This document shows positions 1-6,981 of a stretch of 7,001 nt of DNA, piece by piece. The stretch is taken from the NCBI GenBank assembly GCA_937960625.1, contig CALGPD010000368.1, positions 1-7,001 on the forward strand, read 5' to 3'. Each line of letters begins with the position of its first letter. Position 1 is the first letter of the stretch. This DNA comes from an uncultured Spirochaetia bacterium. GTDB lineage: Bacteria > Spirochaetota > CALGPD01. Under the pieces are notes generated by a model. It made no database searches, was not told where the DNA came from, and saw only the letters and a list, made by a program, of their open reading frames with translations. A program made the position numbers and the translations under genes.

Positions 1-326
1 ACGGAGGATGGGGTGAATCATGTAAATCTTACGAAGGCCGTAAATATTACGGTAAAGGCAATTCTACAGCGAGCCAGACTTCATGGGCAATACTTTCTTT
101 GTTAGCAGCGGGCGAAAAAGATTCCGAAGCTGTTAAACGCGGTATAGATTGGCTTTTACAGACACAGCAAAAAAATGGTGAATGGCTTGAAGAAGAGTTT
201 ACAGCAACGGGTTTTCCTCTTGCATTTTATCTAAGGTATGATTTATACCGTTTATACTTTCCTTTACTCGCTCTTGCAGAGTATAATAACTATGAATCTC
301 AAATTTGGAGCAAATATCATGAATAA
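1..326 (+). CDS. shc: Squalene-hopene cyclase family protein, C-terminal part (5' end outside window)
   Basis: This family cyclises squalene to hopene or related pentacyclic triterpenes at the membrane; the products are bacterial hopanoids. The reading frame is open from base 3 to the TAA at 324-326 and gives 107 visible residues. They start in GGWGES, the end of one QW repeat. Next come the conserved GKGNSTASQTSWAILSL block (visible residues 18-34) and a full QW repeat at 46-61 (RG, then WL, Q and GEW). The family C-terminal signature follows at 66-94: FTATGFP, then FYLRYDLYRLYFP. These match the last part of the second alpha/alpha barrel domain, so the true C terminus is here; the catalytic DXDD region lies upstream, outside the window. 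An oxidosqualene cyclase or another class II triterpene cyclase cannot be excluded from the C terminus alone, but the pattern is bacterial SHC-like. The stop overlaps the next gene by 8 nt, which suggests an operon. Confidence 0.93.
   Translation, partial: GGWGESCKSYEGRKYYGKGNSTASQTSWAILSLLAAGEKDSEAVKRGIDWLLQTQQKNGEWLEEEFTATGFPLAFYLRYDLYRLYFPLLALAEYNNYESQIWSKYHE
306..310 (+). promoter_or_regulatory. Ribosome binding site inside the cyclase gene, setting the lipoprotein start
   Basis: TGGAG lies 8 nt before the ATG at 319, inside the last codons of the cyclase gene. It supports a start at 319 over the in-frame ATG at 238. The 238 start would prepend 27 residues and bury the lipoprotein signal. 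Confidence 0.6.
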
Positions 327-774
327 AAAGATCTTATTTATATTAATACTTTTTCCAATATTATTTAACGCATGCCAGCATAATGTGGAAATTCCCATAC
401 CAATGAAAATAACCGGCGTCATTAACGGCGAAGAATATAAAGATTTAAAACCGGGTAAAGCAAAATTCCAAATGATGTTAAATGAAGCGGGAAAGGCTTT
501 AGCCAGTACTTTAATTGTTTGGGGAAAAGAAGAATTTTCAAGAGAACAGATATTTTCAATGATGAGCGAAAAAACGAACGCATTTTTACTTGAGTATCCT
601 AAAATAATCGAAATGAAAGTATGGATGTCAGGCGGATATACCAAACGTATTCAGTTTAAAAACATATACGTTATACACGTTGCTGATAAACGCATGATTT
701 TTTTCTATCTGCCCAGCAAAAAAATATATAAACCATACGTTCCCCTGACGGATTCCATGAGAGGAAATTATTAG
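319..774 (+). CDS. Unrecognised small lipoprotein coupled to the hopene cyclase gene
   Basis: I do not recognise this 151-residue protein. It begins MNKK, followed by a hydrophobic stretch (residues 5-16) and FNAC with Cys19, which looks like a lipoprotein signal peptide with a relaxed lipobox (Phe at -3). The predicted mature part is about 133 residues, soluble, mixed alpha/beta, and rich in Lys, Met and aromatic residues. It holds an early ITGVINGEEY segment (31-40), a central helix-prone stretch around 72-92, and alternating hydrophobic strands near 96-131, including FKNIYVIHV and KRMIFFYLP. No catalytic motif is evident. The start at 319 is chosen for the GGAG at 307-310 and the signal peptide. 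The gene overlaps the cyclase stop by 8 nt (ATGAATAA), so translation is probably coupled and the two are likely co-expressed. A role in hopanoid handling at the envelope is inference from position only. Confidence 0.8.
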   Translation: MNKKILFILILFPILFNACQHNVEIPIPMKITGVINGEEYKDLKPGKAKFQMMLNEAGKALASTLIVWGKEEFSREQIFSMMSEKTNAFLLEYPKIIEMKVWMSGGYTKRIQFKNIYVIHVADKRMIFFYLPSKKIYKPYVPLTDSMRGNY

Positions 775-775
775 C

Positions 776-803
776 GTGAAATTTGATTGATTTAAAATTT
801 CAC
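776..803 (+). terminator. Inverted repeat just after the lipoprotein stop, possible terminator or mRNA end stem-loop
   Basis: GTGAAATTT (776-784) and AAATTTCAC (795-803) form a perfect 9-bp stem with a 10-nt loop, beginning one base after the stop codon of the lipoprotein gene. The stem is AT-rich and is followed by AAAAATTTCTAAATT, not by a clean T-run. It is a weak intrinsic terminator at best, or an mRNA-stabilising end. The position between convergent genes supports an end-of-transcript role. Confidence 0.4.
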
Positions 804-826
804 AAAAATTTCTAAATTAAATTATT

Positions 827-854
827 AGAGGCCACAATGGTCATTGCCGTCTCT
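827..854. terminator. Imperfect stem-loop in the convergent spacer, possible bidirectional terminator
   Basis: AGAGGC (827-832) pairs with GTCTCT (849-854) through five Watson-Crick pairs and one G-T wobble. After a two-base mismatch, CAAT (835-838) pairs with ATTG (843-846) around a GGTC loop. This is the most GC-rich structure in the 108-bp spacer and sits 28 bp from the stop of the RND gene. Downstream bases on either strand are A/T mixed (ATTATTATATATTG on +, AATAATTTAATTT on -) without a true U-tract. It may end the RND operon transcript read from the other strand. Structure was judged by eye, without an energy calculation. Confidence 0.35.
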
Positions 855-882
855 ATTATTATATATTGTTAAGGATGTATCA

Positions 883-3800
883 CTAAACCAACGTTTTCTC
901 GTTGTCTTCCAATTCTTCAATCATAATATCTGATTTTTCTTTACCGTCGATTAAAGAAATTTCTTCTTTAATAATCTCATATTTGTATTCTACTTTGAAT
1001 ACTTTTCTCAAGAATAAAGCAAAAAGTTTAACGGCATAATTTGTAAGCGCAATCACTTTTCGTTTTAACCATGCCATAAAATCTTCAAGAACAGAATACA
1101 CAATAGGCACTACAACGAGAGTTTGAAAAGTCGCGAATAATAAACCGATAATCATTGTCCATGCCATGGGCCCCCAATACGATGAATCCGAGCCCCCTAA
1201 ACCCGTTGCTAACGGCATTAATCCCGCGATTGTTGTAAACGTTGTTAGTAAAATAGGCCTTAGACGGATTTTACACGCTTGTTGTATAGCGTGTTCTCTG
1301 GACAGCCCGCTTTTACGAAGCTGATTAATATACGTTATTAATACAATAGCATCATTTACAACGACCCCGGCAAGTGAAACCATACCGAGCATTGCCATAA
1401 TTCCAAATGGAGAATTACTTATAAATAAACCGAACGCAACACCGATAATGGAAAGTAAAATCGTTACTAATATTGAAACAGGCTGTAAAGTTGAACCTAA
1501 TTGCAACGCGATAATAAGGAAAATTACAATTATTGCTCCCGCGAAAGCTATACGCAATGAAGCAAACGAAGCTTCTCTATCTTCATTTTCGCCTCTATAT
1601 CTAAATGAATACCCAACGGGTAATGGGAAATCAGCAAGAACTCTTCTAATATCTATCATAACTTCAGTCGAACTTTTACCGTAAACATTTCCGACAACAG
1701 ATATTGTCCTTTTCATATCTTCACGAACTATGCCGGGAATACCGGGAATAATATTTATATCAACTACTTCAGTTAAAGGTATCATGGTTTTAGTGGAACT
1801 TTTATAAATATATACCTTGTTTAAACTGTTGGTATTTTTAATATATTTATCTTGTAATTTTAGTTTAATCTTAATGTTTGTTCCTTCAGAATATATATCA
1901 GAAACTTCTTTACCGTTAAAGAAAACGGATAAAGTCGTTGCTATATCACTTACTGATATGCCGTGTAGGTTGGCTTTTTTACGTTTAATTTTAATCTCAA
2001 ATTGAGGAATATTATTGCCATAGTTATCTTCAAGGTCAACCGCGTTAGGAACGTTCTCTTTAATAGTTTGCTGAACTTTCTTTGATAACATTTTTAATAC
2101 TCTTAAATCTTCGCCTCTGATAGTAACGTTTATAGGATTTTTGCTCGATGGCCTTCTTCTTTTAAACTCGATATTAAATTTTACACCCGCTATTTTGCTT
2201 GTAAATCTTCTAAAAGCACCCATTAGCTTTTTATTGGGATAATTTTTTCTTTTAGCAATAGGATATAAATCTATTGTCACTTTAGCGGTATTTTCCCCTG
2301 ACCTTGCAACTCCTCTGTTAATTGAATTGGAAGGTTGGCCAATTTTCACAACGTATTGCTCTATTACTTTCATTTTTCTAAAACGTTCTAAAAGATTTTT
2401 TTCTATATTTTTTACTATTTTGTCAGTTTCTTCTATTGATGATATAGGAGAAAGATTAAGGCTCATATACATCCGGTCTTCATTGGAACGCGGAAAAAAC
2501 CTTTTAGGTATAGTTCCAATTATTATTAGACTCACTATTAATAATGCTGTTGTTAGTAGTAATACAACGGCTTTTCTTTTCAAAGAAAAAATAATTGTTT
2601 TTGAATATATACGGCTAAGTCCGGATAAAATCTTATTTAGTTTTGTTTTAAAAAATGAAGGCTCTTTTTTCTTTTTTTGATTAATTCTGAAAAACTTAAC
2701 TTTTTTATTTGGATCAGACATATATTTTTGCGCAAGAATCGGAATTATAAAATGGTCAAAAAATAAAGACGCTGTTAATCCCGCAATTACACCTATTGGG
2801 ATATAAGAAAAGAAACGTCCCATTGTACCGGTCATAAACATTAAAGGAATAAAAGCCGCAATCGTTGTTAAATCCGAAGTTATTACGCTTGCCCCAATTT
2901 CATCTACAGCGTCAATTACTGCCTGAGTTATTGGCTTACCCATTTCACGGTGCCTGTAAATATTCTCCATTACAACTAACGCTCCGTCAACTACCATACC
3001 TATAACGATGATTAATCCGAATTGAACCAATGAATTCAACGTATAATTCATAAAATATAACGCGGCCATAGTGGCAATAAAACAAAAAGGAATTGCCAAA
3101 GCTGAAATAAAACCGTTCCTTAATCCCATTGCAATGGATAAAACAATTAAAATTGCCAAAACGCCCTGCCACATTGATGAAAATAAATCATTTGTTGAAC
3201 GGATGATTGCTTCAGAATCATCTCCGATTATTGCATATCGAAGCTTTGCTTTTACTAAATATCTTTTATTAAAGACTTTAAGTTTTTGTTTAACACGTTT
3301 TGAAATTTTAAGAGTATTTTCCCCTCTCCTTTTACTGATACTTAAATTAACATTGGGCAAACCGTTATATCTACTAATAGTTTCTATATCAGCACTGGTG
3401 TCTTGTATTATTGCAATGTCTTTTAAGCGCACAGGAAGACTTTTTCCTGAAGTAGTTGTTTGATATTTTAAAATTGTGTCTCGAAAATCATATATATTTT
3501 TTATTCTACCTGATATTTTAATCGGATAATCTTTATTTCTTATATTTATTTGCCCCCCGGCAAGGCTAATGTTTGAATTTTGAATAAAAGTTATTATTTC
3601 AGTAATAGATAAATTATTGGCTTTCATTTTCAAAGGATCAAGTTTAATCTGGATTTCCCTTTCATATCCTCCGTATATAGTAACTTCTGATACTCCTTTT
3701 GTAGTTTCTAATACTGTTTGAAGATTATCTGCTATAGTCCGTAAAGTCCTAAGGTCAGTATCTCCGTAAATTGAAACAGACAAAACGGGCCTATCAGCTA

Positions 3801-4197
3801 GGTCAATATCCTTCATAATGAGATCATCTATACCTGAAGGCATATCAGATTTTGCCTCGTCAAAAGCGTTTTTTACATCAATTTTTGCTTGATCGATATC
3901 TACATCGAGATCAAATTCCATTCTAATTACAGCTTTTCCGAATTTGGCATAGGATGTAATTTCTTTTAAATCAGGAATCTTTTTTAAACGTTCTTCTAAT
4001 CTACGTATAATTTGTTCTTCAATCTCAGCGGGTTCGGCTCCTGCATAAGGAACCATAATAATAATTTTGGGAATTTGAACATCAGGATGTTTTTCTAACG
4101 CGATTGTTTTAAAAGCGAGAAATCCAACAATTATAATAAATAAAGTAACTAATTTTATTACTAATGGCTTTTTTAATAGTTTTCCTGTAATTTTCAT
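883..4197 (-). CDS. RND efflux pump, inner-membrane permease subunit (AcrB/HAE1-like)
   Basis: This protein is a proton-driven inner-membrane exporter that should act as a trimer with the adjacent adaptor; the substrate is unresolved. At 1104 residues it is slightly longer than typical AcrB-type pumps (about 1030-1050). It shows the RND duplication: TM1 (about 12-33), a large periplasmic loop, TM2-TM6 (about 343-489), TM7 (about 543-562), a second large loop, and TM8-TM12 (about 883-1037). TM4 carries GMVVDGALVVMEN, so Asp404 matches one proton-relay Asp (AcrB Asp407) while the AcrB Asp408 position is Gly405. TM10 has VVVNDAIVL with Asn948-Asp949 where AcrB has Lys940-Asn941. TM11 begins with RLRPIL (978-983), retaining the relay Arg (Arg980). 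A 60-odd residue cytoplasmic tail follows TM12, basic then acidic. CzcA-type metal pumps carry an extra Asp six residues before the TM4 Asp; here that position is Val398, so drug, lipid or other small-molecule export is likelier. The ATG overlaps the adaptor stop (TAATG), so the two are co-translated. Confidence 0.93.
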   Translation of the reverse strand: MKITGKLLKKPLVIKLVTLFIIIVGFLAFKTIALEKHPDVQIPKIIIMVPYAGAEPAEIEEQIIRRLEERLKKIPDLKEITSYAKFGKAVIRMEFDLDVDIDQAKIDVKNAFDEAKSDMPSGIDDLIMKDIDLADRPVLSVSIYGDTDLRTLRTIADNLQTVLETTKGVSEVTIYGGYEREIQIKLDPLKMKANNLSITEIITFIQNSNISLAGGQINIRNKDYPIKISGRIKNIYDFRDTILKYQTTTSGKSLPVRLKDIAIIQDTSADIETISRYNGLPNVNLSISKRRGENTLKISKRVKQKLKVFNKRYLVKAKLRYAIIGDDSEAIIRSTNDLFSSMWQGVLAILIVLSIAMGLRNGFISALAIPFCFIATMAALYFMNYTLNSLVQFGLIIVIGMVVDGALVVMENIYRHREMGKPITQAVIDAVDEIGASVITSDLTTIAAFIPLMFMTGTMGRFFSYIPIGVIAGLTASLFFDHFIIPILAQKYMSDPNKKVKFFRINQKKKKEPSFFKTKLNKILSGLSRIYSKTIIFSLKRKAVVLLLTTALLIVSLIIIGTIPKRFFPRSNEDRMYMSLNLSPISSIEETDKIVKNIEKNLLERFRKMKVIEQYVVKIGQPSNSINRGVARSGENTAKVTIDLYPIAKRKNYPNKKLMGAFRRFTSKIAGVKFNIEFKRRRPSSKNPINVTIRGEDLRVLKMLSKKVQQTIKENVPNAVDLEDNYGNNIPQFEIKIKRKKANLHGISVSDIATTLSVFFNGKEVSDIYSEGTNIKIKLKLQDKYIKNTNSLNKVYIYKSSTKTMIPLTEVVDINIIPGIPGIVREDMKRTISVVGNVYGKSSTEVMIDIRRVLADFPLPVGYSFRYRGENEDREASFASLRIAFAGAIIVIFLIIALQLGSTLQPVSILVTILLSIIGVAFGLFISNSPFGIMAMLGMVSLAGVVVNDAIVLITYINQLRKSGLSREHAIQQACKIRLRPILLTTFTTIAGLMPLATGLGGSDSSYWGPMAWTMIIGLLFATFQTLVVVPIVYSVLEDFMAWLKRKVIALTNYAVKLFALFLRKVFKVEYKYEIIKEEISLIDGKEKSDIMIEELEDNEKTLV

Positions 4198-5177
4198 TAT
4201 TTTTTCCTTCTTACCGAACCTTTTTTATCCATATTCTGTTTCTGTATTTTAGTTGTTACCTTTTTCTTTCCTTTATTCATATTAAACTTTTTATTCAGGA
4301 CTTTCACAGGAAAACCATCAAAAACCTGATAACTTCCTTTACTTACAACAATATCACCGGGGACTAATCCGTTTTCAACAACAAGCATGCCGGAATGATT
4401 CTTACCTAAAATTACGTTATGCTTAATCGCGCGTTTTTTATCTTGGCTTAACTTAAACACATAAGTTAAATTATCTCCATATATAACGCATTCCAAAGGA
4501 ACTAATATTTTATTCTCCTGTATATTAGTAAAAATTTCAATTTCGGCAAACATTCCGCTTTTAAGTAAATTCCCATGTTCATTTATTAATACTTCAACTT
4601 TTGCCATACGGTTATTTATATTAACAACAGGAGAAATTTTAAAAACTTTTCCATGAAAAATTTTCCCTTTGGCAGCACTGGATTTAATAATTGATTTATT
4701 TCCTACTTTTATAAGATTGATTTCAGTTTCAGGAATATAAACCTCAGCTTTTAACTGATTTGTTTTCACAATATTTGCTATAATACTTTGATTTGCTATA
4801 ACCTGTGACCCTGTATCTATACTGACATTAGAAATTATACCTGAGATCGGGCTCACAACAACGTAATCTCTCAAATCCGCGCCGCTTCTTGTCTGGTCTA
4901 TTGAAAACAATGCCTGACCTTTAAATACCCTCTGCCCTTCTTTAACATAAGTGTTTCGGATGATACCCGTTACAAATGAATAAACATTAACTTCTTCAAT
5001 GCCTTTAATATCCCCGGTTAGAAATAATCTTTTGGATATATTTTCCTTTTTTACTTTAATAACTTCAACGGAAATCTTAGTTATCCGGCTTCTCCGGTTT
5101 CTGGTGCGCTTTTTACAGCTTAAAAATGAAATAAACACCAAAATCATTATCATAAATATATTTATTTTTTTTATCAT
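4197..5177 (-). CDS. RND periplasmic adaptor (membrane fusion protein) lipoprotein lacking the alpha-hairpin
   Basis: This adaptor would link the RND pump encoded next to it to an outer-membrane duct, and is anchored as a lipoprotein. The 326-residue protein starts MIKK, then a hydrophobic signal (5-19) and FLSC with Cys21. The mature start is very basic (KKRTRNRRSR). Two lipoyl half-motifs are visible: residues 55-94, centred on VTGIIRNTYVKEGQRVFKG, and 103-138, centred on SPISGIISNVSIDTGS. Only about eight residues (95-102) separate them, where AcrA-type adaptors insert a long coiled-coil hairpin. A beta-barrel domain (about 142-218) and a membrane-proximal domain (about 220-293, with VPLECVIYGD) follow. 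The protein ends in a roughly 30-residue Lys/Arg-rich tail. The closest known architecture is the hairpin-less spirochaete adaptor BesA of Borrelia. The start at 5177 gives the full signal peptide; only a weak GTGG stands upstream as SD. It is first in a two-gene operon with the pump. Confidence 0.9.
   Translation of the reverse strand: MIKKINIFMIMILVFISFLSCKKRTRNRRSRITKISVEVIKVKKENISKRLFLTGDIKGIEEVNVYSFVTGIIRNTYVKEGQRVFKGQALFSIDQTRSGADLRDYVVVSPISGIISNVSIDTGSQVIANQSIIANIVKTNQLKAEVYIPETEINLIKVGNKSIIKSSAAKGKIFHGKVFKISPVVNINNRMAKVEVLINEHGNLLKSGMFAEIEIFTNIQENKILVPLECVIYGDNLTYVFKLSQDKKRAIKHNVILGKNHSGMLVVENGLVPGDIVVSKGSYQVFDGFPVKVLNKKFNMNKGKKKVTTKIQKQNMDKKGSVRRKK
4204..4211 (-). promoter_or_regulatory. 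Ribosome binding site of the RND pump within the adaptor's last codons
   Basis: On the minus strand AGAAGGAA ends 6 nt before the pump ATG at 4197. The same bases encode part of the terminal Arg-Arg-Lys-Lys of the adaptor. With the 1-nt TAATG overlap, this indicates coupled translation of adaptor and pump. Confidence 0.7.
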
Positions 5178-5198
5178 AATTTTACCACTTTACAAATT

Positions 5199-5226
5199 GT
5201 TATAATCACAGTATTAGACCTCTGAA
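5199..5226 (-). promoter_or_regulatory. Candidate promoter for the adaptor-pump operon
   Basis: On the minus strand a TTCAGA (-35-like, 5226-5221) and TATAAC (-10-like, 5204-5199) are separated by 16 bp. They would start transcription roughly 15 nt before the adaptor ATG at 5177. Matches to the sigma-70 consensus are 4/6 and 5/6. The gap is so AT-rich that such matches occur by chance, and read-through from the helicase gene is equally possible. No clear operator repeat is seen around it. Confidence 0.3.
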
Positions 5227-5251
5227 ATTTAATAAAGTTAAAATCTTTTTG

Positions 5252-5309
5252 ATAATTTTTAGTTTGAATAAAAATAAATATTTCTAAAATTATATATCTC
5301 ACTCAGATA
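5252..5309 (-). other. AT-rich spacer after the helicase gene with two weak inverted repeats
   Basis: The 139-bp gap between helicase and adaptor has two small inverted repeats. TATCT/AGATA (5295-5309, loop of 5) lies 7 nt past the helicase stop. ATAATTTTTAG (5252-5262) pairs with CTAAAATTAT (5284-5293) around a 21-nt loop, with one bulged T. Both are almost pure A/T and neither is followed by a clean T-run on the minus strand. A leaky end of the helicase transcript is possible, but the evidence is thin. Confidence 0.2.
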
Positions 5310-5316
5310 GGTATTT

Positions 5317-6981
5317 CTACTCATAATCTTCTATGAAGTATTCATACCCTTGTTCGGTTAGAAATAACTGCCTGTTCATGGCAAAATCATGCTCTTTGGA
5401 GTTCTTAGTTATCACTGAATAAAAATAAGCGGGTTTATCTTTGGGACGTAAAATCCGGCCTAATCTTTGCGCTTCCTCTTGCTTACTTCCAAAAGTACCT
5501 GAAACCTGTATAGCGACAGAAGCATCGGGTAAATCAATAGCAAAATTTGCAACTTTACTTACAACGAGGACGTTAATTTCCCCGTTTCTAAACTGTTCAT
5601 AGAGTTTCTCACGTTTTGCGTTGCTCACTTTGCCAGTAATCAGAGGCGCGTCTAATTTTTCAGCCAATCTTTCAAGTTGTTTTATATACTGCCCAATAAC
5701 AAGGCAGCTATCATTAACGTGTTTATCCAAAATGTGTTGAACAACTTCATCTTTAAGTTCGTTTTCACTTGAAATCCTAAACTTTTGCCTTTTATCAGCC
5801 ATTAAATACGCTGTCTTGTCCTTATCACTAATAGGAACGCGCCATTCCTTGCAAATACCTTTTGCAATAAAACCTTTCTGCTCAAGGACTTTCCATGGAA
5901 TATCATATCTTTTCGGCCCTATTAATGCGAAAACGTCTTTTTCTTTACCGTCTTCTCTTACCAGCGTTGCAGTCAGCCCCAGCCTTCTCGTTGATTGTAT
6001 CTCAGCTGTTATTTTAAAAATCGGTGCAGGAAGCAGATGAACTTCATCATACACAATAAATCCCCAGTTACCTTTTTTAAAAATATCAAAATGTAAGAAT
6101 GGGCCGCCCTTCTTTTTCCTGTAAACTAAAATCTGATATGTGCAGATAGTGATTGGCTTTATTTCTTTTTTAGCTCCTGTGTATTCGCCAATATCGTGTT
6201 CAGGGATATCTGTTTTGTCTAAAAGTTCCCTCTTCCACTGATGAACAGCAGCAATATGCGTTGATAGAATTAACGTGTTCGTTTTAACCTCAGACATGCA
6301 TTTGATACCGACAACGGTTTTTCCAGAACCACAGGGTAAAACAATTACACCGTTACCTCCGGTATCAAGGCCTTTTTGAAAAAAAACGTTTGAAGCTTCT
6401 TTTTGATAATCTCTTATATTAAAATCCGAGCCCGTTGATTTTAAACTCGGGCTTAAAGATATATCATAGGGCCGGCCAGGTTTATATCCTGCAACGTCTT
6501 CAATAGGATAACCCAAATTCATAAAAGCGAGTTTAACGTTTCCCCGCTGAAGTAAATCAATGAAAAATCCGTCATCATCTCTATCAACGAAAAACTTATT
6601 GCAATGCTTTGAAGTTAATGCTTCTCTGAATAAATCCGTATCATCAACTTTCAGATAAAGAGTATTATCATCATGGTGATGTAAAGACGCAATGCCGTAT
6701 CTTTCAATAAGTTCGTAAATCTCTCTAACTACATTTGAAGGTATATCATAACGGGAATACTTTTTTAACGTTTCTATTATCTCTCCTGCTTTTAATCCCG
6801 CGGAAGCAGCATTCCAGATAGAAATTGGAGAAATCTTATATGTATGAATATATTCAGGTGATTTGGTAAGCTCGGCGAAAGCACAAAGTGAATCTCTAGC
6901 CTCGGTATATAACGGGCTTTGAACTTCAAGGAGAATACTCATATCACTCTGAACAATTACCGGATTTGTCTGTTGAATCAT
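5317..6981 (-). CDS. Bacterial XPB/Rad25-type DNA repair helicase (superfamily 2)
   Basis: This protein is an ATP-dependent 3'-5' DNA translocase/helicase related to eukaryotic XPB (ERCC3), presumably cytoplasmic and acting in DNA repair. The 554 residues match the usual size of the bacterial family. Residues 1-170 form the N-terminal region typical of these proteins (NPVIVQSD, then LLEV and SPEYIHTYKISPISIWNAA). The helicase core follows: Gln-motif-like region FNIRDYQKEA (187-196), Walker A PCGSGKT (216-222), Walker B DEVH (312-315), motif III LTATL (336-340), the XPB-specific RED motif (342-344), and motif VI QRLGRILRP (505-513). All key residues are intact. The start is uncertain. The ATG at 6981-6979 has no visible Shine-Dalgarno, and the frame stays open upstream to the window edge (preceding codons read LNIFQP), so the true start could lie outside. 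The family usually begins shortly before NPVIVQSD, which favours this ATG or one close by. The gene runs in the same direction as the efflux genes, 139 bp ahead of them, with no obvious functional link. Confidence 0.93.
   Translation of the reverse strand: MIQQTNPVIVQSDMSILLEVQSPLYTEARDSLCAFAELTKSPEYIHTYKISPISIWNAASAGLKAGEIIETLKKYSRYDIPSNVVREIYELIERYGIASLHHHDDNTLYLKVDDTDLFREALTSKHCNKFFVDRDDDGFFIDLLQRGNVKLAFMNLGYPIEDVAGYKPGRPYDISLSPSLKSTGSDFNIRDYQKEASNVFFQKGLDTGGNGVIVLPCGSGKTVVGIKCMSEVKTNTLILSTHIAAVHQWKRELLDKTDIPEHDIGEYTGAKKEIKPITICTYQILVYRKKKGGPFLHFDIFKKGNWGFIVYDEVHLLPAPIFKITAEIQSTRRLGLTATLVREDGKEKDVFALIGPKRYDIPWKVLEQKGFIAKGICKEWRVPISDKDKTAYLMADKRQKFRISSENELKDEVVQHILDKHVNDSCLVIGQYIKQLERLAEKLDAPLITGKVSNAKREKLYEQFRNGEINVLVVSKVANFAIDLPDASVAIQVSGTFGSKQEEAQRLGRILRPKDKPAYFYSVITKNSKEHDFAMNRQLFLTEQGYEYFIEDYE

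Noticed and set aside
238..318. Longer version of the lipoprotein gene starting at the ATG at 238
   Set aside because: It would overlap the cyclase gene by almost 90 nt, lacks a good SD, and places the lipoprotein signal 27 residues inside the protein. The ATG at 319 has GGAG at the right distance and starts directly with the signal peptide.
264..644. Open frame of 126 codons on the minus strand
   Set aside because: It is antisense to the well-supported cyclase end and the lipoprotein gene, and has no recognisable protein features. It is most likely a chance frame in AT-rich DNA.
3071..3463. Open frame of 130 codons on the plus strand inside the RND gene
   Set aside because: It is antisense to the conserved RND pump (part of the first periplasmic loop through TM3), with no recognisable motif. 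The same reasoning applies to the antisense frame at 2327-2680.
883..4197. Heavy-metal (CzcA/CusA type) identity for the RND pump
   Set aside because: TM4 has the VDG and ExN-like elements also seen in CzcA but lacks the extra Asp six residues earlier. TM10 is of the VNDAIVL type, which fits HAE1-like pumps better. The adaptor also lacks metal-binding His/Met runs.
5252..5293. AT-rich inverted repeat as a strong intrinsic terminator after the helicase gene
   Set aside because: The stem is nearly all A/T with a 21-nt loop, and no T-run follows it on the minus strand. It is kept only as a weak spacer feature.
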